This document shows, piece by piece, positions 1-7,799 of a stretch of 20,870 nucleotides of DNA. Positions within the stretch are counted from its first letter, which is position 1. Each line of letters opens with the position of its first letter. Source of the stretch: Candidatus Gastranaerophilales bacterium (lineage in GTDB: Bacteria > Cyanobacteriota > Vampirovibrionia > Gastranaerophilales > Gastranaerophilaceae); NCBI GenBank assembly GCA_944323095.1, contig CALURE010000011.1, positions 1 to 20,870 on the forward strand. The letters run 5' to 3'. The notes under the pieces are model-generated. The model was not told the origin of the DNA, did no database searches, and was given only the letters and a program-made list of their open reading frames with translations. The position numbers and the translations under genes are program-made.

Positions 1-642
1 GATAACAGATTTTTGACAATGGATTCTGATGTAATTTTTATTGCGACAAAACCAAATTATGTTCCGGCGGTGTTGGACGAAATTAAAGATGAATTGACTC
101 CTGAAAAACTGATTGTCTCTATTGCGGCGGGTGTTTCAACAGAAAAAATCGAAAAAATTATCGGAATGAAAAGGGTTGTCCGCGTAATGCCGAATACTCC
201 GGCACTAGTTTTAGAGGGAATGAGCGGGGTTTGTAAAGGAACGTACGCAACAGAAGAAGATGCGGAATTTGTTCTAGAGCTCCTTTCTAATATAGGAAAA
301 GCAATAGAAGTTTGCGAAGATCAAATGGATATTGTAACTGCAATCTCAGGCTCGGGGCCTGCATTTTTCTATAAAGTTATAGAAGATATGGCGCGTGCAG
401 GAGAAAAGCTCGGTCTTGATTATGACAAATCGCTTGAACTTGCAACGCAGACAGCTCTCGGCTCAGCCAGAATGGTTATGAACAGAGGCGAAATCCCTGT
501 CCAGACTCTTATTGATAATGTCGCAACAAAAGGAGGCTGTACATTTGTCGGGATATCTGTTATGAATGATGAGCATTCAGATAAGCTTTTCTATGACACA
601 ATTGAGCAAACCGCTAAAAAAGCGCATGAACTGGGTAAATAA
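1..642 (+). CDS. proC: Pyrroline-5-carboxylate reductase, 5' end cut by window
   Basis: Catalyses the last step of proline synthesis, NAD(P)H-dependent reduction of 1-pyrroline-5-carboxylate, in the cytoplasm. The frame is open from base 1, so the ATG at 19 is internal and the true start lies outside the window. About 213 residues are visible against 265-270 for the family, so the missing part is the first ~55 residues with the nucleotide-binding glycine loop. Visible family signatures are the VSIAAGVS segment, RVMPNTPA, the GSGPAFFY segment that opens the dimerisation/catalytic domain, and the ALGSARMV...TKGGCT helix bundle near the C-terminus. It ends at a TAA and converges on a leftward gene, with a hairpin-rich repeat element in between that could serve as terminator. 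Confidence 0.95.
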   Translation, partial: DNRFLTMDSDVIFIATKPNYVPAVLDEIKDELTPEKLIVSIAAGVSTEKIEKIIGMKRVVRVMPNTPALVLEGMSGVCKGTYATEEDAEFVLELLSNIGKAIEVCEDQMDIVTAISGSGPAFFYKVIEDMARAGEKLGLDYDKSLELATQTALGSARMVMNRGEIPVQTLIDNVATKGGCTFVGISVMNDEHSDKLFYDTIEQTAKKAHELGK

Positions 643-657
643 GTAGGATTTATTTGA

Positions 658-815
658 GAGTTATATCTCAGTTTATACAAAAAAATAACATGTCACCCCT
701 GAAATAAATTCAGGACAGGCTTTGAACTCGTTTCAGGGTCTAACAGCTGTGAGATGCTGAAACAAGTTCAGCATGACGTTTTTACATATAATTAGTGTAA
801 ACTGAGATATAACTC
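658..815. mobile_element. MITE-like element A (158 bp) with terminal inverted repeats and internal hairpins
   Basis: The outer 21 bases are inverted repeats: GAGTTATATCTCAGTTTA at 658-675 matches the complement of the right end (795-815) at 20 of 21 positions. Inside are a CCTGAA/TTCAGG hairpin (698-714), a TGAACTCGTTTCAGGG segment (723-738) and an ATGCTGAA/TTCAGCAT hairpin (754-774). Bases 721-780 are, on the opposite strand, nearly identical to 4996-5053 in element B. There is no coding capacity. It fills the gap between the convergent proC and Fe-S protein genes, where its hairpins could terminate transcription from both sides. That it is a non-autonomous transposon relic is inference from the inverted ends and the second copy. 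Confidence 0.65.
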
Positions 816-819
816 CAAT

Positions 820-1884
820 TTATTTTATTTCGGCTTTGGCAAGAAAATCTGTTAAAGAAACAGGCTCTGGCGGATTTTTTTTGCCCGCAAGCCCCTGATA
901 AAGCCCTAAAATGCAGGCAGGACAGGTGGTTATTACATAATCTGCTTCTGTTTTAAGGATATTTTCAGCTTTTTTACTTGAAATTTCGCGTGAAATTTTA
1001 TTATTTTTTATGGCAAATTCGCCTGCAAAACCGCAGCAGTCATCGTAATTTTCCATTTTTATATACTCAATATTTTCGCAATTTTTTAAAAGAGGTTCAA
1101 GAAAATCATCGTTTTCAAGATGGCAGGGTTTGTGGAATGTTACTTTCAAAGGTTTGGGAAATTTGAATTTTATATTTTCTTTTAAAATAAGCTCGCCAAG
1201 ACTGATAAAATTTGCATCCATGTACTGTTTTAATGTGCTTTCACAGCTTGCGCAGTCTGTCAGAAGATAATCAAAATCGCAGTCTAACATTTTTAGATTA
1301 TGCTGTTTAACTTCTTCAAACCGTTCAAGATTTCCGCTTGATAAAAATGGCTGTCCGCAGCAGTCAAAATCTTTTTCGATTATTTCAATATTAGAATTTT
1401 TAAAAATTTTTCTAATATAATTGTCGGTTCTTGGACATAAATTGTTCACGCAGCCTTTAAAATACAGAACTTTTAACTTCGAATCTGGTTTTGATTTATG
1501 TTTTTTTCTAAATGGTATTGTTATTATTTTAAAAATTTTTATAAAATTCCCAAAAATATATTTTGACTGTAAAAAGAAAATGAATTTACCTAAAAATGTA
1601 TTTTTTGCATATTCATATTTTGCGGTTTCAAAAATTTTGCATACATCAATTGCGCTCGGACAAAAGTTTGTGCATTTTCCGCATTTCAGGCATAAATCAA
1701 GGTATTTTTCGATATTTTTGCTGAGCTTTAAATCCCCTTTCAAAACTCCGTCAAGCATTACAAATTTCCCGCGTGAGACAGCGCAGTCATTGCCCGTAAT
1801 TTTATAAACGGGGCAGACAGACTGACAAAGTCCGCACTTTGAGCATTTGTTTATATCATCTTTGAAATCTGAGAGTTTTTGCAT
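820..1884 (-). CDS. GlcF/LutA-type Fe-S oxidoreductase subunit, two 4Fe-4S plus two CCG domains
   Basis: Cytoplasmic electron-transfer protein of the glycolate oxidase iron-sulfur subunit / heterodisulfide reductase D type, 354 residues. The N-terminus has two ferredoxin-like 4Fe-4S motifs, Cys14/17/20/24 followed by Pro, and Cys65/68/71/75 followed by Pro. Two cysteine-rich CCG domains follow: one from KGCVNNLCPR to DCCGQPF, and one from KPCHLEN to DDCCGFAGEFA with a final TCPAC. This layout is known from GlcF, LutA and GlpC, which pass electrons from a partner flavoprotein that oxidises a 2-hydroxyacid. No FAD-binding partner is encoded in this window, so the substrate (glycolate, lactate or other) cannot be assigned. 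The gene starts 21 bases after the stop of the prepilin-like gene on the same strand and could be co-transcribed with it. Confidence 0.85.
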   Translation of the reverse strand: MQKLSDFKDDINKCSKCGLCQSVCPVYKITGNDCAVSRGKFVMLDGVLKGDLKLSKNIEKYLDLCLKCGKCTNFCPSAIDVCKIFETAKYEYAKNTFLGKFIFFLQSKYIFGNFIKIFKIITIPFRKKHKSKPDSKLKVLYFKGCVNNLCPRTDNYIRKIFKNSNIEIIEKDFDCCGQPFLSSGNLERFEEVKQHNLKMLDCDFDYLLTDCASCESTLKQYMDANFISLGELILKENIKFKFPKPLKVTFHKPCHLENDDFLEPLLKNCENIEYIKMENYDDCCGFAGEFAIKNNKISREISSKKAENILKTEADYVITTCPACILGLYQGLAGKKNPPEPVSLTDFLAKAEIK

Positions 1885-1905
1885 ATCATTATGATAGCAC
1901 GTAAA

Positions 1906-2600
1906 TTACCACGGGTAATCATCTTTAAATTCCCAATTATCCATGTATAATAAAGTTGTACAGTTACGTTTGTTGCTTTTGCAAAGTCTCAGTGCGTCTT
2001 CTCTGCTGAAGTTTTCTATAATATCAGTGTTATCTTCTGTTATATCATAGATTGCTTTTGGAACACCGGATGTATAAAATAGAAAAGTATTTTTAGCATC
2101 AACAAGTCCTGCAAATTCTACTTCATTTATTATGTCATCTTCTTCGCAGTATTTTAATTCTGTGCAGTAAAGTACATGAACACAGCTTGAACCGGCTGCA
2201 CAGCCGCTTTTAGCCATTAGCATTCCGCTTCCATCCATAAATGCTGCTTCTATTCCTACATTTGTTTTCTTTACTTCTGCTGTTAAAAGGTAAGGGGCAA
2301 GATATATATTATACCATTTAAGCATCTGTTCTGGATTTTTACCGGATATCAGTATGTCGCTGCCAACCATATCTACATATTCATTTAAACTTAATTCCCT
2401 TGCCTGCATGTAGGTTGAATAAAATCTTTTAAGCCTTGTAGTCGTAACTTGTTTCTTATGATGTTCTATAAGGACAGGCATGGTGAGTGCCGCAACAACT
2501 CCGATAATGCCAAGAGTTATCAAAACTTCAGCGAGCGTAAATCCTTTGGTATAAGCTATTCTTGCGGGGGGGGGGCAATTCGAAGCTCTTTATTCATCAT
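1906..2600 (-). CDS. Prepilin-like protein (type IV pilin/pseudopilin N-terminus), leader out of frame at a C10 tract
   Basis: The body (2523 down to 1906) begins with the hydrophobic prepilin helix ITLGIIGVVAALTMP. Reading upstream in the same frame gives YTKG|FTLAEVL, a canonical prepilin peptidase site with Gly at -1 and Glu at +5. The rest is a ~170-residue globular part with several Cys and the ending NWEFKDDYPW. The only good start is ATGATG at 2600-2595, with AGGAGG 8 bases upstream (2609-2614). From there the frame reads MMNKELRIAPPP, but with ten C residues (2566-2575) it hits TAG at 2558-2556. Eleven (or eight) would fuse leader and body without any stop. As written it is OFF or frameshifted. 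The product would be exported and processed to a surface or periplasmic pilin-like subunit; its actual function is unknown. Start and frame are seen; the ON/OFF reading is inferred. Confidence 0.8.
2566..2575. repeat. G10/C10 homopolymer tract 1, in prepilin-like leader
   Basis: Ten consecutive G on the + strand (C on the coding strand) between codons 9 and 12 of the leader that starts at 2600. The flanks on the + strand are TTGC on the left and CAATTC on the right, the same as at tract 2. A change to 11 or 8 restores the reading frame into the prepilin body. Long G:C homopolymers near the 5' end of a surface-protein gene are the classical form of slipped-strand contingency loci. Confidence 0.85.
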
Positions 2601-2632
2601 ATTTTCAACCTCCTAATTGTTATTATAAAATC

Positions 2633-2661
2633 ATTATTTACGATTTTTTATATTTTGTCAA
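2633..2661 (-). promoter_or_regulatory. Sigma-70-type promoter of prepilin-like gene 1
   Basis: On the minus strand, a perfect TTGACA (+ strand positions 2656-2661) is followed after 17 bases by AATAAT (2633-2638). The -10 lies 32 bases before the ATG at 2600. It sits in the short gap just after the ilvD stop, so the prepilin-like gene can be transcribed independently of tmk-ilvD. Confidence 0.6.
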
Positions 2662-2663
2662 GT

Positions 2664-4313
2664 CTAAACAATTGCTCCATGAGACGCGTCTTGAACATTC
2701 TTTGCATATTTGTAAAGATATCCTGATTTTATTCTCGGCTCAAACGGTTTTAGATTTTTTCTCCGTTTTTCAAGTTCTTTATCTGAAACAAGAAGCTCTA
2801 TTGAACGGTTTGGAATATCTATTTTTATTCTGTCTCCGTTTTGAATAAGTGCTATTGTTCCTTCATTAGCGGCTTCTGGGCAGATATGACCGACACAAAT
2901 CCCTCTTGTCGCACCTGAAAATCTTCCGTCTGTTATCAGTGCGCACTTTTTCCCTAAGCCTTTGCCTGCAAGAAGTGAGGTCGGGGCAAGCATTTCACGC
3001 ATTCCCGGGCCGCCTTTCGGGCCTTCGTAGCGGATTACTATTACATCGCCTTCTTTAATTTCATCATTTTCGAGGGCTTTCATTGCATCTTCTTCGCAAT
3101 CAAAAGTTTTTGCACTGCCTTCAAAGACGTAACATTCAGAAGCAACTCCCGATGTCTTAATTACACATCCGTCTTTTGCAAGATTTCCGTATAAAACGGC
3201 AAGTCCTGCTTCTGTATAGCTTGAGTGAGCGTAATTCGGAATAATCGAATCATCTTTATAGGCGTGTTGTGCGATTCGTTTTATTGAAAATCCTGATACT
3301 GTTTTGCCGTCAGCAAGATGTTTATCAAGCGATTTTATAACAGCAGGAACACCGCCTGCATTATGAAAATCCGCCATTGTCAAAGTTGATGACGGGTTAA
3401 TTTTTACTATTTGGTGAATTTTTTTGCTTAATTCTTCAAAATCATCAAGAGTTATATTTATTCCTCCGGCATTTGCAATTGCAAGAATATGCAAAAATGT
3501 GTTTGTAGAACCGCCGAGAGCAAGATCTGCTGTTATTGCATTTCTTAAGCTTTCTCTTGTTATAATATCTGATGGTTTTAAATCCTGTTTTACAAGTTCA
3601 ACAACCTGCATTCCGCTTTCAAAAGCTATTCTTCGTTTTTTAGCCGAAACAGCAGATGATGAAGCGCAGTAAGGAAGACTCATTCCCATAACTTCTGCAA
3701 GACATGCCATTGTGTTTGCTGTGTACATTCCCTGACAGGCGCCTGCTGACGGACAGGATTCTTCTTCTAAGGCAAGAAGTTCTTCTTCTTGTATTTCTCC
3801 ATTTCTAAATTTCCCGACAGCTTCAAAAGAACCTGTTACCATTGTTAATTTGTGATGCCCCCTGCATTCTCCGTCAAGCATAGGCCCTGCTGTTACAAGT
3901 ATTGCCGGAATATTTAAACGTAATGCGCCGATGAGCATTCCGGGGGTGATTTTGTCGCAGTTTGAAAGTAGTACAATTCCGTCAAGCTGATGCGCTTCTG
4001 CAACAGTTTCTATACAGTCCGCAATTAAATCGCGCGAAGGCAGAGAATACCTCATTCCGCTATGACCCATTGCAATTCCGTCGCAAACAGCAGGAACTCC
4101 GAATACAAAAGCCTGACCTCCGCCTGTGTGAATTCCTTTTTCAATCTGACGTTCCATATCGCGCATTCCGATATGCCCCGGAACAAGATCTGAAAAGGAA
4201 CTGGCTATGCCGATAAACGGAGTATTCATATTTTTTTTGCTGACTCCTGTTGCCATTAAAAGCCCGCGGTGCGGAGTCCTTGCTATTCCTTTTTTTATGA
4301 TATCGCTTTTCAT
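2664..4313 (-). CDS. ilvD: Dihydroxy-acid dehydratase
   Basis: Iron-sulfur dehydratase of branched-chain amino acid synthesis; converts 2,3-dihydroxy-isovalerate and -methylvalerate to the 2-oxo acids. At 549 residues it has the usual size of the shorter IlvD branch. Visible family blocks are FSDLVPGHIGMRD, CDGIAMGHSGMRYSLPSR, SNCDKITPGM, CPSAGACQGMYTANTM, GGSTNTFLHI and GRFSGATRG near the C-terminus. Cys119 in SNCDK and Cys187/Cys193 in CPSAGAC are the candidate cluster ligands. There is no Cys in the PFIGIASSFSD segment where the [2Fe-2S] subtype carries its extra ligand, which suggests an oxygen-sensitive cluster; that last point is inference. Its ATG overlaps the stop of tmk (ATGA), indicating translational coupling. 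No other ilv or leu genes are in the window. Confidence 0.96.
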   Translation of the reverse strand: MKSDIIKKGIARTPHRGLLMATGVSKKNMNTPFIGIASSFSDLVPGHIGMRDMERQIEKGIHTGGGQAFVFGVPAVCDGIAMGHSGMRYSLPSRDLIADCIETVAEAHQLDGIVLLSNCDKITPGMLIGALRLNIPAILVTAGPMLDGECRGHHKLTMVTGSFEAVGKFRNGEIQEEELLALEEESCPSAGACQGMYTANTMACLAEVMGMSLPYCASSSAVSAKKRRIAFESGMQVVELVKQDLKPSDIITRESLRNAITADLALGGSTNTFLHILAIANAGGINITLDDFEELSKKIHQIVKINPSSTLTMADFHNAGGVPAVIKSLDKHLADGKTVSGFSIKRIAQHAYKDDSIIPNYAHSSYTEAGLAVLYGNLAKDGCVIKTSGVASECYVFEGSAKTFDCEEDAMKALENDEIKEGDVIVIRYEGPKGGPGMREMLAPTSLLAGKGLGKKCALITDGRFSGATRGICVGHICPEAANEGTIALIQNGDRIKIDIPNRSIELLVSDKELEKRRKNLKPFEPRIKSGYLYKYAKNVQDASHGAIV

Positions 4314-4921
4314 AGATATGTCTCCAGAATGCTTATAACTTCTTTGTGAATATCTTCAATTGTCTGTGAAGCATCAATAACTTTAATTCTCTCAGGTTCT
4401 TGTCTGGCAATTTCAAGATAACCTTTACGCACACGGTTATGGAATTCAATACCTGCACTTTCCATACGGTCTTTTTCTTTTCCGACGCGTTTCATAGAGG
4501 TGTCGACATCAATATCAAAGACAAATGTTAAATCTGGTTTTTTGCCGTTGGTTGCAATATTATTGAGCATATTAATTCTGTCAAGGTTAAGTCCTCGCCC
4601 GTATCCCTGATAGGCTGCAGTTGAATCAATATGACGGTCACAAAGTACAATTTCACCTTTTTCTACTGCAGGTTTAACTATTATATCTATGTTTTGCGCC
4701 CTGTCTGCAAGGAATAAAAATGATTCACATCTGTCAGAAACTTCTCCGTCATAATTAAGCAATATATCACGGACTTTTTCCCCGAGTCCTTTGCCGCCCG
4801 GTTCGCGTGTCAGCACTGTTTTTATACCTTTTTTATTTAAATATTCTGCCAGCAGAGTCATCTGGGTTGTTTTTCCACATCCGTCTGCGCCTTCAAATGT
4901 TATAAATAATCCCTTTTTCAT
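4310..4921 (-). CDS. tmk: Thymidylate kinase
   Basis: Phosphorylates dTMP to dTDP with ATP in the cytoplasm, 203 residues, normal length. The P-loop GADGCGKTTQ is at residues 10-19, followed by the TREPGG segment, DRHIDSTAAYQGYGRG (the DRY-like substrate-binding region), and a basic LID segment around KEKDRMES. A Gly rather than a basic residue in the P-loop together with Arg in the LID is the type II (E. coli-like) arrangement. The gene is the first of a leftward pair: its TGA at 4312-4310 overlaps the ilvD ATG. A TATAAT-like sequence on the minus strand lies at 4943-4948, just inside the edge of MITE-like element B, but I see no good -35. Confidence 0.96.
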   Translation of the reverse strand: MKKGLFITFEGADGCGKTTQMTLLAEYLNKKGIKTVLTREPGGKGLGEKVRDILLNYDGEVSDRCESFLFLADRAQNIDIIVKPAVEKGEIVLCDRHIDSTAAYQGYGRGLNLDRINMLNNIATNGKKPDLTFVFDIDVDTSMKRVGKEKDRMESAGIEFHNRVRKGYLEIARQEPERIKVIDASQTIEDIHKEVISILETYL

Positions 4922-4959
4922 ATTCTGTAGCCCTCGTATTATATTATAGCAAAAAAAGA

Positions 4960-5099
4960 GGTAATTATATCGCAGTTTACATTAATTATAACAAAAACGT
5001 CATGCTGAACTTGTTTCAGCATCTTACAGCAGTTAGACCCTGAAACGAGTTCAGGGTGACAATTTCTATGTTATTAATACAAACTGTGATATAATTACC
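4960..5099. mobile_element. MITE-like element B (140 bp), opposite orientation to element A
   Basis: The left end GGTAATTATATC at 4960-4971 and following bases form an inverted repeat with 5070-5099, with only about three mismatches over the first 27 positions. Inside are ATGCTGAA/TTCAGCAT (5002-5022) and CCCTGAA/TTCAGGG (5038-5056). Bases 4996-5053 match the complement of element A at about 56 of 58 positions, so the core is inverted relative to A. It lies in the 239-base gap between the divergent tmk and M16 genes, so unlike A it sits in a promoter region. Confidence 0.65.
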
Positions 5100-5160
5100 A
5101 TAAAAACAAATTTGTGTTTTGATTGTCGTTATGATAGAATGAGTGAAAGAGGAGAATTCT

Positions 5161-6378
5161 ATGAATAAGGCAGTTACAAAGTTAGATAATAATACGGAAT
5201 TTGTTTATAAGAGAAACCCTGATACTCCGCGTTCGGCACTGTATCTGAATTTTTCAATCAATAATCATCCATTCGCACCAGGTATGTATTCTTTAATGGT
5301 CAGATTGTTTTTGCAGGGAACTAAAAACCGTAATTCAAGCCAATTGTCAGAAGAATTGGATAAATATGCAATAGAATTTTCTTCGGAATTAAAACTGGAT
5401 TATGTAAAATTTAAAATTGTATTTTTAAATGAAGATTTTGAAAAAGCTGTTGAAATTTTTTCAGATATTATAAAGAATACCACATTTGAAGAATTTGAAA
5501 AAGAACGTGAAAAAATGCGCGGTGAAATTATTGCCGAACTCGATTCTCCTCGTGCAAAAATCATTGACAGCTACTATAAAAATATTTATGCCGGTCATAA
5601 TTACGGTTATACAAACACAGTTATTCTGGATAACCTCGATAACATTACAAAGGAAACTGTTGTGAACGCTTATAATACTGTTATTAAAGACAGCAAAAAA
5701 GTCGGGGCTTTTGTAGGTGATCTTGATTTTGATTATGTTAAAGGGATTTTGAATAATTATCTGGGTGATATTGAAATATCAACGCAGGAGCTTCCTGTAA
5801 TGGAAAGACCTGATACTATTGTGAATAAAAAAGAAGTTGAGATTATACAGCCGGATTTAAATCAGGCGCATATTATCAAAGGATGGCTTGTCGATACTGT
5901 TGACAGCGATGATTATGCAGCTATTTCACTTTTAAACATAATCCTCGGGGCAAGCGGTTTATCTTCAAGACTTTTTCTGGAATTAAGGGATAAAAAAGGG
6001 CTTGCATACGTTGTTAGGAGCGCATATGATGTTGCAAGATTATCAGCAAATTTTTCCATATATATTGCAACAGAGCCAAAAAATATTGAGACTTCTTTAA
6101 AAGGTTTTGATGAAGAAATTGAAAAAATTAAAACACATCTTGTATCTGTTGAAGAACTCGAAAATGCTAAGAATAATCTTTTTGGCAAATGGGCATTTAT
6201 AACCGAAACAAATTCCCAAAAAGCAAACTGGATGGCTCATTACGGTATAATGGGGCTGGGATTTGATTTTCATGAAAAAGCTGCAGAAAAAATTAAAAAA
6301 GTTACCCAGCAGGATATAATGGATTGCGCAAATAAATATTTTAATGACAACTATGTTTTGTCTATATTAAGACCATAA
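5161..6378 (+). CDS. M16-family peptidase homologue lacking the zinc motif
   Basis: About 405 residues with the two-lobed M16 fold: an N-terminal lobe, and a C-terminal lobe with the family's LFLELRDKKGLAYVVRSAY block containing the Arg/Tyr pair that contacts substrate in active partners. Where M16 peptidases carry HxxEH before an LFKGT-like segment, this protein has S44-L-M-V-R48 followed by LFLQGT. Both zinc His and the catalytic Glu are missing. It is therefore most likely the non-catalytic half of a two-subunit M16 complex or a standalone pseudoenzyme; no active partner is in the window. The ATG at 5161 is chosen over the upstream GTG at 5143 because AGAGGAG (5148-5154) lies 6 bases before it. 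A stop-to-start gap of about 60 bases precedes the OmpA-like gene. No signal peptide is apparent. Confidence 0.88.
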   Translation: MNKAVTKLDNNTEFVYKRNPDTPRSALYLNFSINNHPFAPGMYSLMVRLFLQGTKNRNSSQLSEELDKYAIEFSSELKLDYVKFKIVFLNEDFEKAVEIFSDIIKNTTFEEFEKEREKMRGEIIAELDSPRAKIIDSYYKNIYAGHNYGYTNTVILDNLDNITKETVVNAYNTVIKDSKKVGAFVGDLDFDYVKGILNNYLGDIEISTQELPVMERPDTIVNKKEVEIIQPDLNQAHIIKGWLVDTVDSDDYAAISLLNIILGASGLSSRLFLELRDKKGLAYVVRSAYDVARLSANFSIYIATEPKNIETSLKGFDEEIEKIKTHLVSVEELENAKNNLFGKWAFITETNSQKANWMAHYGIMGLGFDFHEKAAEKIKKVTQQDIMDCANKYFNDNYVLSILRP

Positions 6379-6439
6379 GCCTGTCAGGTAATGGATAGCT
6401 TCCGCATTATCGTAAATAATATTGCGGAGGCATAATTTA

Positions 6440-6982
6440 TTGAGAAATTTATATATAATTTTTCTGATATATATATTATTATTTTGTTCAGGGAATACTC
6501 ATTTTCTGACAGATATTTCCGTCTCCTATCAGCCCAAAACGGATAAGCTTGAGGCTGTATTCAAATCGTCATTGCCTGTGAAAGAAGGTATCGTATATAC
6601 AAAAGTCCCACGCGGACTTATTTTAAGTATTGATGAAAAGTATTTTTTTAATAAAGGAGATGCAAGGCTTAAGGAAAGTTCTCTAAAAATACTTGACACA
6701 ATTATTATGAATCTTAAAAATCTATCTAATTATTGTATTGTGGAAGATCATACGGAAAACGGGGTTCTGGATGGCGGAAAATATAAAGAAAACTGGGAAC
6801 TTTCGATGGCAAGATCTGATAATATTGTTGAATATATGGCTGATTACGGGAAATTGCCTGCACGTCAGCTGTTTGCACTCGGTTTTGGAGAATATATGCC
6901 GTTTAAAGATAATGTAGCCCCGAAAAAAGGTATGAATAACAGAGTTGATTTCGTAATAATCCAGTATGAATCTAAGAGATAA
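6440..6982 (+). CDS. OmpA/MotB-type C-terminal domain protein with N-terminal membrane segment
   Basis: About 180 residues. A short hydrophobic N-terminus (IIFLIYILLFCSG) acts as signal or anchor; the Cys is in a poor lipobox context (Phe at -1), so lipidation is doubtful. The C-terminal ~110 residues match the OmpA-like peptidoglycan-binding fold: ILSIDEKYFFNKGDARL, an HTENG turn, NWELSMARSDNIVEYM, FALGFGEYMPFKDN and a final MNNRVDFVII. The Asp/Arg pair that binds diaminopimelate in this fold is represented by the ARSDN and NNR positions. NWELS...R and GFGEY are reminiscent of MotB, but the MotB proton-channel helix is absent. The TTG at 6440 is chosen because GGAGG (6426-6430) lies 9 bases upstream. 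Its 3' end overlaps the convergent sigma factor gene by 11 bases. Confidence 0.75.
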   Translation: MRNLYIIFLIYILLFCSGNTHFLTDISVSYQPKTDKLEAVFKSSLPVKEGIVYTKVPRGLILSIDEKYFFNKGDARLKESSLKILDTIIMNLKNLSNYCIVEDHTENGVLDGGKYKENWELSMARSDNIVEYMADYGKLPARQLFALGFGEYMPFKDNVAPKKGMNNRVDFVIIQYESKR

Positions 6983-7799
6983 TACTTTGTCTTAATCTTG
7001 AAGTTCTGTTTTCGCTTAATATATTTTTTAATTTCATGATAGCCTGAGCATGAAGCTGGCAGACACGGGATTCTGACATGTTTATTGTTTCACCGATTTC
7101 TTTAAGAGTCATGTTTTCCTGATAGTAAAGAACCATTATGATACGTTCGCGTTCCGGCAATCTTTTTAAAGCTTTTTCAAGCTGGTATTTTACATTTTTT
7201 TCTTCTGCCTGCTCCTGTGGATTAAGCTTATTTGTATCCTGAATTGTGTCAATAATTTCAACACTGTCGTCATTGCTTCCCTTTTTATCGTAAATTGATG
7301 TCATTGTGTAATCTTCCGATAAAATCTGGCTGACTTTTTCAGGTTCCATATCAAGATAGGATGCAACTTCGCTTGTTGTCGGCATTCTGCCCATTTCCTG
7401 CTTTAATTTTTCCTGAGCATTTTTAACATCTTTTATTTTTTTTCTGAGGCTTCTCGGTAGAAAATCCTGTGCTCTGATTTTGTCAATAATTGCCCCTCTT
7501 ATTCGAATAAGTGCATAAGTCTCAAAACGTGTATTTTTCTGAGGCGAGTATCTTTCTATAGCGTTAATTAAGCCTTCAACACCATAGCCTGCAATATCTT
7601 CAACTGATATTGTGGAAGGCAGGGTAACTTTAACACGTCCGACTACATATCTGATAAGATAAATATATTGAACGATTAAAGTATCACGGATATGTTTGTT
7701 GCTTTTGTCATTAAGGTATTCTTCCCATAATGCGGCAAGTTCATCTTCCGTTAGTCTTTTTATGCTGTTGTATGACGAAAAATCAAAGCTCTGGCTCAT
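6972..7799 (-). CDS. fliA: FliA/WhiG-type (sigma-28 family) RNA polymerase sigma factor
   Basis: 275 residues. Region 2 reads IAGYGVEGLINAIERYSPQKNTRFETYALIRIRGAIIDKIRAQDFLPRS, the block that separates FliA/WhiG/SigD sigmas from the heat-shock and sporulation types. Region 3 contains GRMPTTSEVASYLDM, and region 4 is LPERERIIMVLYYQENMTLKEIGETINMSESRVCQLHAQAI, with the -35-binding helix-turn-helix. Family members direct flagellar, motility or developmental genes. No flagellar gene and no obvious sigma-28 promoter was noticed here, so the regulon is open. The ATG at 7799 is preferred (GGGAAG just upstream) over the TTG at 7811. Upstream on the minus strand a TATAGAAT-like -10 lies about 40-50 bases before the ATG. 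The gene's 3' end overlaps the OmpA-like gene tail to tail. Confidence 0.88.
   Translation of the reverse strand: MSQSFDFSSYNSIKRLTEDELAALWEEYLNDKSNKHIRDTLIVQYIYLIRYVVGRVKVTLPSTISVEDIAGYGVEGLINAIERYSPQKNTRFETYALIRIRGAIIDKIRAQDFLPRSLRKKIKDVKNAQEKLKQEMGRMPTTSEVASYLDMEPEKVSQILSEDYTMTSIYDKKGSNDDSVEIIDTIQDTNKLNPQEQAEEKNVKYQLEKALKRLPERERIIMVLYYQENMTLKEIGETINMSESRVCQLHAQAIMKLKNILSENRTSRLRQSIIS

Noticed and set aside
6440..6982. Flagellar stator protein MotB
   Set aside because: The C-terminal motifs are similar, but the proton-channel helix with its Asp is absent and no MotA is adjacent.
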